Translations under genes and position numbers: made by a program
Shown here: positions 1 to 17,333 of the stretch, piece by piece
Numbering within the stretch: position 1 is the first letter of the stretch
Layout: every line of letters starts with the position of its first letter
Assembly (NCBI GenBank): GCA_032358255.1
Contig: JAULBX010011212.1
Span: forward strand, 1-64,000
Direction of reading: 5' to 3'
Length of the DNA: 64,000 bases
Origin: Heterotrichella gracilis
Taxonomy: Eukaryota; Sar; Xanthophyceae; Tribonematales; Xanthonemataceae
Notes under the pieces: generated by a model
The model's input: only the letters and a program-made list of their open reading frames with translations
Database searches by the model: none
What the model was told of the DNA's origin: nothing

Positions 1-50
1 GGTGCCCTGGTGCGAGCCAGTGGCCCCTCAACTACGCCTTTGTGCGTCCC

Positions 51-77
51 CTTTCTTTCTTTCTTTCTTTCTTTCTT
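51..77. repeat. CTTT simple repeat
   Basis: A perfect run of the tetranucleotide CTTT. It is followed by TAG at 77-79, so on the plus strand it would also make a strong polypyrimidine tract and 3' splice site. If it is used, the window opens inside a 5' intron of the MCM6 gene and exon 1 begins at about 80. That reading is inference. Confidence 0.7.
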
Positions 78-369
78 AGCCTACACTTGAAAAATCCAGG
101 TGTGTAGCACCAAACCCAATTGGCGCAAGGGGAAGCAAATGCATGCATTTAATCAACGCGACGGGATGCGGGTCAGATTTGAATTTCTGTTTGAATTCAC
201 CGGGCACGGCCCAAAAGCCCTGCCTCACTCGAAACTTGGAGCATACCTTGTTCGATCGTGGGCACAACTGCACACGCATCAGCCTATTGACACTCTGCAC
301 GTCTTACCGCCTGGCACTAACGCGAGCACCTTGGCAAGGCACACCGACTCCATCACACTCGCTGCACCA

Positions 370-6152
<5,783 letters not shown>

Positions 6153-7834
6153 GTCCTGGGATAGGGGCCCTGCGCACCACTTTTAGGCAACGCTGTGTGT
6201 GCCTGCTGTGGGGGAGAGGGGGGGGTGGGAGGGAGGGAGGCAACCCTGGGAGGCGCCCATGTCTGCGGGAGATGTGGGTGGATGCCAGGCGTTTTAACAC
6301 GTGCAGGGCTGTTGGAGGACTGTGCATCAGCGATGACTGCTGGGGGGGTTGGTGTGCAGTACAGCTGAGCATGTGGTGGTTCTTCCAATAGCCTGACCAT
6401 GTGGATACGTGATCCTTTGGGGCAATTTCTATGAATTGCATATGGGGACAAGATGCAATAAGCATGGCCAATGCAGGCCTGGGTGGGTAGGTGTTGCCAG
6501 CTCTTTGACCAACCAGGGTACGAGGTGGGCATGGGGGTGGACCATTGGGGCTTTAGTCACTTATGCTGACACCCAGCTTTGTATACCATACATGCAAGTT
6601 GGCATCATGGGTTTTAAACCAGTTCTCTAAATTATATCTCTGGAAAGTGAGTTTGGATTTGCAGGAGGCTGCAGGATTTTGTGGCAATGCTTTTGCAGTT
6701 CAATATTGTGAATTATTCCATTCAATTATATCACGCATATCGTATTTTGATTCACCTGTAAGTGACAGTCAGGGTGACGGGACCTTACTGCCAATGTTGC
6801 GTAGCAGTGCAAATTGAATGCATGGCATGCACGCCGTTGCCACAATGGTAAAAACCAAGTTGAGTACCAGTGTAGCATTTCAGTAACACCGTGCAGCCTA
6901 TAGAAAGAAGAAAGAAGAATTGCAAAGAAAGAAAGGGAACGCATATAGCCTAAATATGCGGACCGCACCGGGTGCGGCGCATACAGCTGAGGCCTTGTCA
7001 CAATGTAACAATACCTGGCATCATGCTGGCAAAATGACATTATATATACAGTAACTAATATGAGAATATGACCCAGTGAAATTTCGTGCCCGGCACTGAC
7101 AGTGTGGCATGCCTGCAGGGCCTGGCCCTGACGAGATAATATGCATCCCTGCCAATGGCATGGCATGGCATGGCATTGTCTGGCAGCCCAATCTGGTCCA
7201 GCCTATAGGATATTATAACCAAACTGAATCACAACTCGGCCTTGTCACACGTGATTCGAAACACGTGATCATCATGACCGGATGCGGGCCCGGGGTATTA
7301 ACCAGCCTCATTCCAAATAACTGACGGTAACTACTGATATGATATGGCAACTATTGGCTATTACCGTACTACTGGCTATTACCATATGGCAACTATTGGC
7401 TATTACCGTACACAATATTCTGAAAAGATAGAGACAATTGCCGTTAAGCTGACACCGCATGCTTCACTGCAGTCACCCACTGGCAGCGAGACACAGGCAT
7501 ATGCTTTTGATCAATATCGATATCCTTTCAGGCGTGTGAGGGCCCTCAGGGGCCTGCCGGGCAGGCAGAGCATCACTGGTTTGAAACCCATGACAGGCTC
7601 TACTCCAGGTACGCCGTACTTTGTAATTTACTGCAGAGTCTATCCACGCCATACAGGCCCTGCATGCACGGCTACAGTACTCTACTCCATTTCATTTAAC
7701 CGTCAATGACATGGCATGGTGATCATCCTATAACTGCAATCATGATGACAATCAATGAATACTGAGATGGTACAATGCTGCGCAGAAATGCTTGGTTCTG
7801 CAAGCACATGCCTCGTCCTGCCATGTAATTATGC
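6153..7834. other. Intergenic region, MCM6 to pyridoxal kinase
   Basis: The two flanking genes converge here, so both 3' UTRs should lie inside. The first 150 bases are G-rich (6200-6290); the rest is AT-richer. Apart from the 27-bp repeats at 7342-7410 I see no exon, RNA gene or mobile element. Confidence 0.6.
7342..7410. repeat. Two 27-bp direct repeats
   Basis: A 27-bp unit beginning ATATGGCAACTATTGG occurs at 7342-7368 and again, identical, at 7384-7410. The 15-bp spacer contains a partial third copy (CTGGCTATTACC). It lies in intergenic DNA and looks like an incipient minisatellite. Confidence 0.8.
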
Positions 7835-9871
7835 TTAGTTGTCTCTGAGTGGGGATGCCCGGACTGTGACCTGTGGGCTGCGCAACACCTCCTGTGACTG
7901 TACCAGACGCAGTTCTAGGGCCTTGAAGCGCTGCAGGGCAGAGGGGCCGACAGAACGGGTTAGGATGGGCGCGAGGATACTGAGTACATCAAATTTAGTA
8001 ACAAGTCCAGGTACATGTCCAGAGACATGTCCAGATACAGTTTTTCAGCTGTGGTTGCGGCCGCCCTGAGTTGGACAACAGAACGGACGAAAGAAACGTT
8101 ATGCACAAATACGGATCAACATTTAATGATTGTCAACATCCGTAATTGCCTCCGCACCCAATTGACCTATCACATAAGCGAGAAGTCCCTTTGGCATAGT
8201 CTTGTTTTTTTTGCAATTTATGCAGACTAGTAATCTCTCCTGTACTCTTCTACCCTCAAGACTGGCATGCCGTATCACACATACGTTGCAGCTCCCCCTG
8301 GCCCCTGCCCGCACCTCAGCCTTGTCCTTTGCTGTCATTACCCCCTCCCCTGCCGCCGCCACTGTGTTTGCCAGCACACCCTGCAGCCCAGCCACAGCCC
8401 CCTCAACGGCCGCCACCAGCTTGCCAGGGTGCAGGCGCAGACCAGTCAACAGCAGCGCAGTCAGAAGGTCGCCTGGACAGGACAGCAGATGGGCGTGGCC
8501 ACAGGGTGGGTGGGAGGTGGGCCGCTACGCCGGGCATGCACACGCGCAAGTTTGCAACACCCAGCAGGATTTGCCGTGCCAACACTACAACACAGTCCCA
8601 CAAGCTCCGACACCTCTCCCCGCCCCCTCCATCAGCACACCTGTTCCGGTGAAGTACCCCTCCAATCGCGGCACCCGCATGACCAGCGGCGAGAAGCTTC
8701 CCTCCACCTGGGGTCGGGTGGTGCTGGCCACAATCGTGATGTGGTCGGGGGCATCCACAGAGGTCAGGCTGGTGATCACCTGAACCAGGAAAAGGGAAGG
8801 TGGCGCATTGTAATGGTGTTCATTGCCCCCACGACTGCACAGCACATATGCACACATGAGGCCATGTACATGTGATGGTGGCTGCCATGACGTTTCCGGC
8901 CAGACAGAGCCGGATTTCTGCAGTTTCCCAAGCCTGTCTCACCACTGTGTGCGGTCCCATGCTGTGCAGCTGCCTGCATGCTGCCAGCGCCTGCGAATCG
9001 CTGCCCACCTCCTCCCCAGCCAGCAAGCTGGCTTCATAGCTGTTTGGCGTGACCACATTGGCTGAGGGCACCACACGCTCACGGAACAGCGGGACCAGTG
9101 CGGGGGGGCAGTACAGGGCGCCGTTGTCCCCCATCACAGGGTCGCACACTGCACGTGGGGAAGGAAGCAGCGTGTGGGGGCAGTGCCGCGCTGAATGACA
9201 AAATAATGCGCTGCCAAAACCATGGTGCAGCCCCCAGTGCTTGAATCAAGACTCGTGATAATATAATACAATTTGTGGCAGTGCATTTGCAGTCTTGTGT
9301 GCCCGCACCATACTCCAGCTCCGGGTTGATCTGCCTCAGCCGCTCCGCTACCCGCAGCACTGTCTCCAGGAGGGACGCGCTGCCAATATAGCCTGCAGGG
9401 TGGGCAGGGGTGGAGGGCCGGTGTTCACATGGGCACAACAGCATGCACATTGTCAACAGGTACCGTGTGCATGGCCTGGCAACCGCACATAGTGCCAGCA
9501 GTGCAGTGGCGACCATCTGTGTAGTGGTGCAGCATGCCATGCCCCGTTGCTGCCCTTGACGCTCTCGCCCACACCCTGTGTACTGCCTGCACCCCCCCTG
9601 ACCCAGACCACCCACCTGTGAGCAGATGCGTGTGCCCCAGCAGGCCGTTTGCATCCATTCCCTCCACCAGTGCCCACAGCTCCTCCCCGCTCATGGCTCT
9701 CCCTTGCCACCCCCCGTACCCAGTGTGGTTGCTGAACTGCACGCTGTTCACTGCGTCCACCTCAACCCCAGCCAGCTGAAGGGGCAGAACCGCCGCCTTG
9801 TTGCCCACGTAGCCGTACACTGTGTGGGACTGGATGCTCAACACGCGGGCGGGGGGTGGGGGGGTGGGCAT
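7835..9871 (-). CDS. Pyridoxal kinase
   Basis: Pyridoxal kinase (PdxK/SOS4 family, ribokinase fold). It phosphorylates pyridoxal, pyridoxine and pyridoxamine with ATP in the vitamin B6 salvage pathway. Exons on the minus strand: 9871-9616, 9392-9309, 9148-8943, 8779-8641, 8472-8315, 7930-7835; 312 aa, about the family's usual length. Visible motifs: the N-terminal SIQSHTVYGYVGNKA, the VCDPVMGDNG segment near residue 114, HSMGPHTVV before exon 4, and the GTGDLL anion-hole and catalytic-base motif with Asp230. The last exon, ELRLVQS then SPQV, matches the family C-terminus; it is separated from the rest by a 384-bp intron. ATG 9871 is the first ATG in frame; no clear targeting peptide precedes the domain, so the cytosol is likely. 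The 5' neighbour on the other strand is a small candidate gene at 10179. Confidence 0.93.
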
Positions 9872-12140
9872 TGTGGATGTGCAGGTGCAAGGCGGATAGC
9901 CCGGTAGACGTGGACGCTGCGGACGCAGGCCCAGTGACAGGCACAAGGTCCACGGCTGGGCTGACACAAGTGGCGGCCTGTCGTGTGATGCCACTCTGCG
10001 TGGGGCAGGGAGGGGTGTGGTGAGATCATCTCAGAGAGATGGGTGGCACATGGCATGTCAGCAGGGGTTAATAGGGAGGCGCTGCGGCGTATAAAGACAG
10101 GACAGTGTCATTCTTACTCCCAGATGTTGTAGTAGCTTGAAAGTGATGCCTGAAATTGGTGGAGGTTGTAAGCCGCAAATGTACAGGGGCCACGCCTGCA
10201 CAGTGAGCAGCACCCAGCTTGGTTTGGCTTGGCTCAGTACGTGTGGTTAATGAGCTGCACCTTAACTCACCTAGGTTCATGGAGAAGACAGGGAGTATGA
10301 GAAAGACAAGCACTTTTTCACATGGATGACGCACAACCGTGTATACTATGGCGAGATCCTACATGACGAGGTAGCAGCCAAGGTGGATGGGATTGTGCGT
10401 GATGCCTCATTGGCTGACAGGCAGAGCTTATGGGAGGCCCTGCGGAAACTCCATGTGTGTGTCAACGATGACAGGTATGAGTGCCATTGTTGAATTGGCA
10501 GCCACACCACTCGCTCCGTGGTGACAGGAGACAGTGCGTGTACCTTATAACCCCACAGAATTTCGTTGTACACTGTTTTGACTATTTGGGGTGCGTGAAG
10601 TTGTAGGGGAAGCTGCAGCATGCATACATACACCCCCTCCCCAACGTGAAGGCTAAGCTTGCAGTTGTTTCATCCAAGTTCAGGTTGAAAGTACTTGGCC
10701 TAATAGGATACTACAGTGCGATTGGTGTGACAAATTATTGGAACTCCAAAGATTGGAAAAACCGGGATGCATGCATGCAACTGCACTTTGTTGGGACGTG
10801 CACTATTCCTTGGCCTTCTACCTCACCCGCAGAGCGCGCTGTGTTTCCGAAGACTTCGTCGATGGCTATGTTGTGGTTGGCTAGGTTGCTCAACCCTGCC
10901 AGTGTAGTGTGCAACGGTTATTCACCTTCGGCCATGTGCCAAGCAACAGGGCCGCTGGGCGGTGGTGCAGAGGCGAAACAGCACTGATGTAGGCTTCTCC
11001 GAGATATCCTCGCACTGCAAAGGCGGTGTAAACGGCGACAAGCTTATGTGCACGCGTAGGACTAAACTTTCGGTGATATGTGCCCCATATCTTGGCGCAG
11101 GCCCAGCCTGCCCCTCTAACCTCGTTTGTATGCAGATGTTCACAAGCTGGCTCCCAGTAGGAACACCCAACTGTTGGCGGCTAGTGCCTTCCCCTGTATT
11201 CTATTACATGAGGGTTATCCACCCCTCAGGGGTGCCTCTCTGCCTTGGCCCCGGGGGAGGCAGGCGGGGACCCTGCGCTCTGTGTCATTTGTCTATGGCC
11301 GTTTGACCCGGGTGGGAGGAGCCCCCGGGGATGGCTATGGCGCTGCCGCCCCTTTAATATTCCTTCCTTCCTTCCCAGCCTGCCACACTGTGACCTCAGT
11401 CTGACCTCAGTGGGGGTGGTGGAAGTGTCAGCCAACCCCCGACCTACTTACTAAGGCAAGCCCAAGCACTGGCAGCACTGATCCACCTTGGCATCGGTTG
11501 ACGATGTGGGGGAATGGTCACGCTTTTTAAGTCACACTGTGTGAAGTGGAACTCACACAAATTTGTTTAAACCTGTTCCTTGGCATCCAGCTGCAGGTCA
11601 CCTTGGCAGTGTTGGCACGTCAAGCAAGCTGCCAAAGCTAGTTCTGACTGACTAACACTGCTGGTAACAGCTGCCCAAACTAATAACAGCCTGCTGCAAT
11701 CGGTCCAAATATGCTACGAATATTCATAAAAAGAATGGCCAACAATAGAATTGGGACACTGAAAAAGACAGTAAACGCTGCGACACTAGAAAAATAGTGA
11801 GCGCTGTGGCTTCCAGATTTTTGTAGCACAAAGGGGGGCAAAATAAAGCTGCCCCGGTGACCCAGTTTTAACAGTCCAGGATGGGGGCCCAGAAAGCGCA
11901 GCGCAGTGTACTAAGTTCCCAATCCCCTGTCCCCATGCCCAGGAACACCACTGCATTCAATCCCACCAGTGAGTGCGGAACACTCTCCGATATGATTTTA
12001 AAATCAACATCTGCCTTCTCTCCCCAGCACCCAAACCCCCCCGTAACCAAGTGCTGGCACAGCGCCGGCGGCCATCCCCAATGCTGGTCACATGCACCAA
12101 TGACCCAACCACCACAACGCCCCCATTCGGGCCTGAGCTC
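9872..12140. other. Intergenic region with one small candidate gene
   Basis: It contains the 5' side of the pyridoxal kinase gene, the candidate gene at 10179-10884, and about 1.2 kb (10885-12140) in which I see only scattered non-conserved frames. The stretch 11245-11455 has a short GC-rich block followed by a duplicated CTGACCTCAGT. I cannot assign it to a transposon family. Confidence 0.5.
10179..10884 (+). CDS. Small unidentified protein, candidate gene
   Basis: I do not recognise this protein. The best evidence is a 200-bp exon (10275-10474) with no stop in frame, an acceptor CTAG before it and a donor AG/GTATGA after it. Its product is rich in charged and aromatic residues (HFFTWMTHNRVYYGEI, then DEVAAKVDG). 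A polypyrimidine-rich acceptor at 10832 leads in matching phase to a short last exon, 10833-10884, ending VDGYVVVG and a stop. Upstream, ATG 10179 with donor GTGAGC at 10203 gives an 8-codon first exon in phase, through a 72-bp intron. The product would be 91 aa. The start is the weakest part: more 5' exons are possible, and the 200-bp exon could instead be a relic of a larger gene. Confidence 0.38.
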
Positions 12141-12990
12141 TCAGTCCGCATGGATCTCCTCCAGCTGCTGCAACTCCGCCTGCACACAGCGCACCATTCA
12201 CACCTCAGTCATGTCCAATGCATTGAGGAACTTGAAACTAGCATCCACAACAACAGAACAACTGTGTGTTGACGAGAAACCCGCCGCAACCATTATTGCA
12301 CAGCACCCACCACTGGATCGCAGTTCTTTTGAACCCTGCACACCCCTGCCCTGAACTTCCTGGCCCACCTTAAGCTGCTCCATCTTTAGCCCCATCCCCC
12401 GCTGCAGCTTGTCTCTCTCCCCCTCTGCCAGTGCTTCCCCCAACGCAGTGTACGCCCCTAGGCAATCCTCAACCGCCTGCCGCGCAGTGGCACAGGAGTC
12501 GTTGAAGTACACGGTGTCGGCATCCTCCTGCGCATACTCAATCTCGTCCCGTGCCGTCACAAACAGGTCGTTGATGGTGTCAACCTGCAAGATGGCAGTG
12601 GGGAGGTGGGCGGGGCAGGGGTCGGATCGTAGGGGGGATATCGCTGGCTGCCGCACCCGCCACCACCAACCCTGCATTGGCTGCACATGATCAGCAGCCT
12701 TTCACACCGTGCCAACAGTGTTGAAGGTCCAGGGTCGGACGGTGGCTGCAACAACACTCGGCAGCAGCCACCACACACACGCCCTCCCTGCCCACCTCTG
12801 CCTGGTGCTTGTCCAGCGTGGAGAAGGTGCGCGGCTGAGCAGGGCCAACACCCACACCTGGCGCGGGTGTCCATGTCACGCGCCCTGCCCATGCCAAGGG
12901 CTGCGCCTGCTGTGCTGAGTGCTGAGCGTTGCCCTGGTGGTGCCCCACCGCCCGCCAGGTAGCTGCAGCCAGGCGCACCACGCGGCGCAT
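12141..12990 (-). CDS. Conserved-looking 149-aa protein, probable mitochondrial presequence
   Basis: Function unknown. Exons: 12990-12796, 12584-12369, 12179-12141, all in phase, giving 149 aa. The first exon encodes an Arg/Ala-rich, acid-free N-terminus starting MRRVVRLAAATWRAVG, typical of a mitochondrial (less likely plastid) presequence, and it ends near QPRTFSTLDKHQ. The mature part starts VDTINDLFVTARDEIEYA and continues with an acidic helical stretch (DADTVYFND), then GMGLKMEQLKAELQQLEEIHAD. Heptad-like spacing suggests an alpha-helical or coiled-coil protein of about 80 residues. The sharp change from basic leader to acidic helical body and the clean splice phases support a real gene. 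I believe similar short proteins exist in land plants, but I cannot name a family. Confidence 0.72.
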
Positions 12991-14085
12991 AGCTGGCAGG
13001 AGATTAGGTTTGGCTGCGGGTGGTGGGGTTGGAACGGGAAGAGGAACAGGAGGTGGAGAAAAGGGTGCTGTGGGGAGCACGCCTCATGTGTTTGTGGTGT
13101 GGATGCGTCGGGGGGTGGGGGTTGCATGAGCGGGAGGGACGCACTGGCAGACGTGGCGATACTAGAGAGATAAGTGGGGAGGTAGCAGCGTGTGTTGCGT
13201 GGCAGAGGTCTGACTAGCAGGAGCTTCAAGTTGTCCTTCAAGGATGCATGCATGCATGTCGCATATGCATGCAAATACCGTTCTATGGCTGATCACTGCC
13301 CGCGTTTGCGTTCCGTTTGCTAGCGCAAAAAAACTCATTTCCCTACCTCTTGTACTCAAAGCCAAAGTTTGCAATACACTGCTCCAGTGACTGTTGCTCG
13401 CCTGCTGGGGTTGTGGTAGTGGTGCACCAGCCGTATTCACAGGAAGGGTAGTGGTGCACCGTGCAACCTGCGTAGCTGTGCAGGTAAAAGGTGGAACTTC
13501 AGCGCGTTATTGGCTATTCAACCCGAACAAAGACCTACGCTGGATTGCAAACTGCTTGGAACGTATCACCAGATACATAACTGTTGAAGTCAAAGTTATT
13601 TATGCAACAAGCAGATCCAAACAAGAAACTCGTATTGGGTTAATAAGCACATACTCTCCAGCGAAACGGAATCTTTTTCAGCATGAGGGCTATAGCGTGC
13701 CTCTACTGGATAAACAGAAGAAATGTTTGAACAATAATATACAAAATATAAATGACCACTGTGATGGACGATGAAGGCATTCGCTCGCGCCCCTGGAGAG
13801 ACAATTCTGTAGTGAATACAAGCCTGTGCCATCACAAGCACGCATTTTGCCAGGTGTACGTGTGGTGCTCGTATGCAGCAACAGAGAACTTTCAAACGAG
13901 GTCCAAAGTATCTCAGACTCCATCCTTCACTCCCAGGACAGCACAGCACAGAAGAATTGTTTGGTATCCAGTAAAACTGATAAGAATAAATAGTATGCTG
14001 CTCTCGATGTGCCCGGCAGCACATAGCCACCCAGTGTAGGCAGCGCCAGAGCCGACCCAGCACACAGCTCGTGCCTTGAAGCCAA
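12991..14085. other. Intergenic region between two minus-strand genes
   Basis: It holds the 3' side of the glycosyltransferase-like gene and the promoter side of the 149-aa protein gene. Around 13242-13275 there is a run of TGCATGCA repeats. An open frame of 155 codons on the minus strand (14063-13596) has no protein-like features and is not called. Confidence 0.5.
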
Positions 14086-17000
14086 CTAGCCCTCAGGGTG
14101 CGGTGGGTACTTATCCAGGACCCATCTCCATGTGTCCCACGTCAGCACACAGTCTGCCTTGCGCGTTGGCCACCGCTCCCTGCCCCTGAACAGGTTGCGC
14201 AGGTGCAGGATGAAGCCGCTCATGTTGGTGGGGTGGTCGGACCAGGGCACCTCGCCCAGCGGGGAGCGGCGGTCACGGAAGGCGGTGTGGATGTACACAC
14301 CTGTGGTGGAAAAGGGGGGGCGCATGGTTGGGAGGGCTGGTAGAGCTATGTGTGCCTGGTTGGGCAACGTGCAGTGGCGTGGCTGTGAGGATGCGGTGGG
14401 GTGATGGAAGGGGGGAATATCCATGCGCAGCCTAGCCAACCGTCAACCACACTGCTGATGAACGACACTGCATGCTGTTGTTGATGATGCAGGACGTGGT
14501 GGGCGTCCTCTTTGTGCTCCATCTAGCATGCCACACTACGGGAAGTTTTGCAGGTGTGCCATGCAATGAACCACCCCACCTCCCCCACCATGGCCATCAG
14601 CACACTTTACCTGTGACATGCTCCGGCCTGTGGAAGCTCTTCTGCATGTCCCTCTTCTCCTTTTTGTCGCAATTGTACACCGCCAGGGGGGAGGGGGAAC
14701 CGGAGGGCTGGTACCAGTCAGGGCGTAAGATGTCGGCCTGGTTGGCGGGGTACCTGTGGGGGGCACGGGCGGGAATTTTCCTAGGTTTGCATACAGCACT
14801 GTGCAGATAGCTGTGAAGCGCACACCGACACCGCGGCTGCGTAGTGCGCACAAACATGTCAGCACAGACTGGAAAAGATGCTCCTGGCAGTGCCCTCATG
14901 TTGCGTGCGCACGCTGGGACCCCATCCTGAGCGTGGCTGGCGGTGATTGTGAGGGTGGAGTGGTGATGAGTGAAGCGTTGCAGGCCTCCTGCGTACCTCT
15001 TGTCAAACATATTGAACCGTGGAAACGCCCCCACTGCCATGCGGTGGTAGGCGGCCCCCTCCTGGAACAGGTCCAGCACAGACAGGAAGGGCGTGGTGCG
15101 CCCAAAGAACTCGTCCTTGTCCTGCGGGCAGGCAGGGAGGTGGTGGGGAGAGGTCGGTGGTGGAGCATGGGTTGTATGTGCGCCGAGTGGACTGGTTTTG
15201 CCACAGCACTACACACATCCCTGTACCAGTTCTGCTGCTCCTGCTGCATGCATGCGTTTATTTCGCCCTACCATACCCTAGCTTTGATGCTCCCTGCCCA
15301 GGGTGCAGGAGTTCCATCCACACCTCTTGGGGGCGTGGGACGCCCAGGGTGCAAAAGAGGTATTTAATTTGTTGAAAACCTTTTTAAAGTTGTGTTTAAA
15401 TTATATTAGATTTTGATGGATGTTGTAAAAATAATAACTGGGGGGTGTGGGGGGACTACAAAGAATCTGCATTATTGTAAAAAGGTAATTCTCTGTGAAG
15501 ATGAAACAGGAATGGGTACAATAATGGGGATAAATTAAATATAATGCACTTAGTTTGTGGCACATCCTGCACCCCGCATCCCGTAACCTCCCTGCATTGA
15601 GAGCCACCAATGCAGTGCAGGGCTAGCAGGCATGCAGATGCTATATCAAGAGCAATCAACAGCCACCATACCATCCACCCACCTGCACAAACAGCACCGC
15701 GTTGTGTCCATACAGCGCAAGCGACTCGTAGGCCGTCTGCGCGTTGTGGTCGCCGTAGTACCCACCCCCCTTTTGCCTGAACTCTGGGTGGCCTATGTCC
15801 GATGGCGCGTACAGCAGCAGTGTGAGGTGCCCCTCACGCACCAGCGCCTGGATGTCGGGCAGGCCGGACAGGAGGCCAAGCTGTGGCAGGGCAGGGGCAC
15901 ACACAGGTGGGCACGTGAAAAGGCTGCATGGGCGGGTGCATGCATGCGGTACTGGTCTATTCCTCATAATCAATGTGATTTTCATGCAGGCTGTGCCAGA
16001 CTCGCTCAGCAGGTGCATGAAACCCATGGACAATCCCTAGCGGTTTTAAATCCTCAAATGCTTCACTTTCCACACTCCCACACAGTGATACGGCGCTAAA
16101 CACGCTCATGGTACCCCAGCTGTTCCTACCACCCCACCCCAACCACGCCCCGCTCACCTGGTTGGGCCGTACCGTGGCCAGTGCCCCCCCAAATCCCAGC
16201 CCCTGGTGGTACTCAAGGTTCTTGCGCACAGCGGCCAGCAAGTGGCGGTAGGCGGTGCCATTACCGGCGCGGTCAGCGGGGCGAATGAACATGTTCTTGT
16301 CGACAAGCACCGCCCGCCAGGGAGGCTGGCCCTCAATCGCGTGCGCCAGTGCCTGCGGGTTGAACCTTGTGCACATTTCCTCGCTTGTGTCCAGCAGCGC
16401 CATGTATGGCCAGCCGCGTACGAACACCTCAAGCTGGCTGGAGGAGCAGGCATCTGGCCTGGAGGGTGGGGGTGGGGGGACAGGTAATTGATGCTGGTGC
16501 TGATGACCAGTTGCACATGCATCACATGGAAATGATGCCATAATAAAATCCATGACCAACAGAGATTTAAAGATCGAGCCAGCGCCATGCATAGCATTTT
16601 CAACTGCAGCACCTAATGGATTTGACAGGTGCTTGTAATCATTCCCACTGCAAGCCATTGGAGCAAGCGATTGTGACGACCTGCTCATGAACAACAATTA
16701 TACCGCTCATACACAGCAATTAGAACATGTGGCACGCTGATGGCCCGAGCATGTGGTGCCAATACCGCATCTGCACATTATCCATGCCCCGCCCCATGCC
16801 CATGCCCGCCACCTACCCCCACCCCCTCACCTGCTGACATTCAGCTCTATTGTGCGTGGCAGCTTCATGCGCACGTAGCCCAGCTTGCCCCCCGGCCAGC
16901 TGTCATGCTCCAGCGCCAGCTCGCTGAACACCACCTCATCACCGCTCACATCATCGCGCACCACCACCTGCGGGTGCCAGTGCTCCACCGCTGGCCGCAA

Positions 17001-17333
17001 ATAGGTGGCGCCCTGGGGTGGCGGCTTGAGCTGGCGCACGTTATAGAAACCGCGCAGGAGCAGCGTGTCTGGTGAGGTGCGCATGCACTTTATGTGGAAA
17101 TGCGCGATGACTGGCTCGTATTCGCCATTGCATGAGGACCCCCGCTGCGTGCATGGCCCGATGCCTGTCAGCGCAAAGTTCTGTATGCCTGCCTCCTCTG
17201 GGCGCACGTACCAGGAGGCTGACTGGAAGAGGGGGGTGGCGGGGGTAGGGAGGGGGAGCAGGAGGAGCAGGGGGAGGAGGAGGGAGGGGGTGACCAGCAG
17301 CAGAGGGGATGGAGCATGCCTTGCAGGCGCCAT
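14086..17333 (-). CDS. Secretory glycosyltransferase-like protein (GT92/DUF23-like)
   Basis: A likely Golgi or secretory glycosyltransferase. Exons: 17333-16831, 16458-16158, 15880-15683, 15121-14997, 14753-14611, 14300-14086; phases agree, 494 aa. The N-terminus has a long leucine/proline hydrophobic segment (residues about 9-30, LLLVTPSLLLPLLLLLPLP), fitting a signal peptide or signal anchor. The body follows the order typical of GT92/DUF23 proteins: a cysteine-containing N-terminal strand region, a segment around YHQGLGFGG, a stretch ending in LTLLLYAPSD, a glutamine/alanine helix (HNAQTAYESLALYG) and an acidic DKDEFF motif at residues 335-340. That last motif sits where these enzymes carry their metal-binding DxDEF-like site. 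The glycine-rich pattern and late His/Trp residues also fit. The assignment rests on motif order, not a database match; donor sugar and acceptor are unknown. Downstream is the 149-aa protein gene, same strand. Confidence 0.62.

Noticed and set aside
11245-11455. GC-rich block with a duplicated CTGACCTCAGT, considered as a transposon or LINE remnant
   Set aside because: No transposase, reverse transcriptase, terminal repeats or poly-A tail is visible.
13596-14063. 155-codon minus-strand open frame just past the GT92-like stop
   Set aside because: It lies in the likely 3' UTR of the upstream gene, is AT-rich and has no domain-like pattern.
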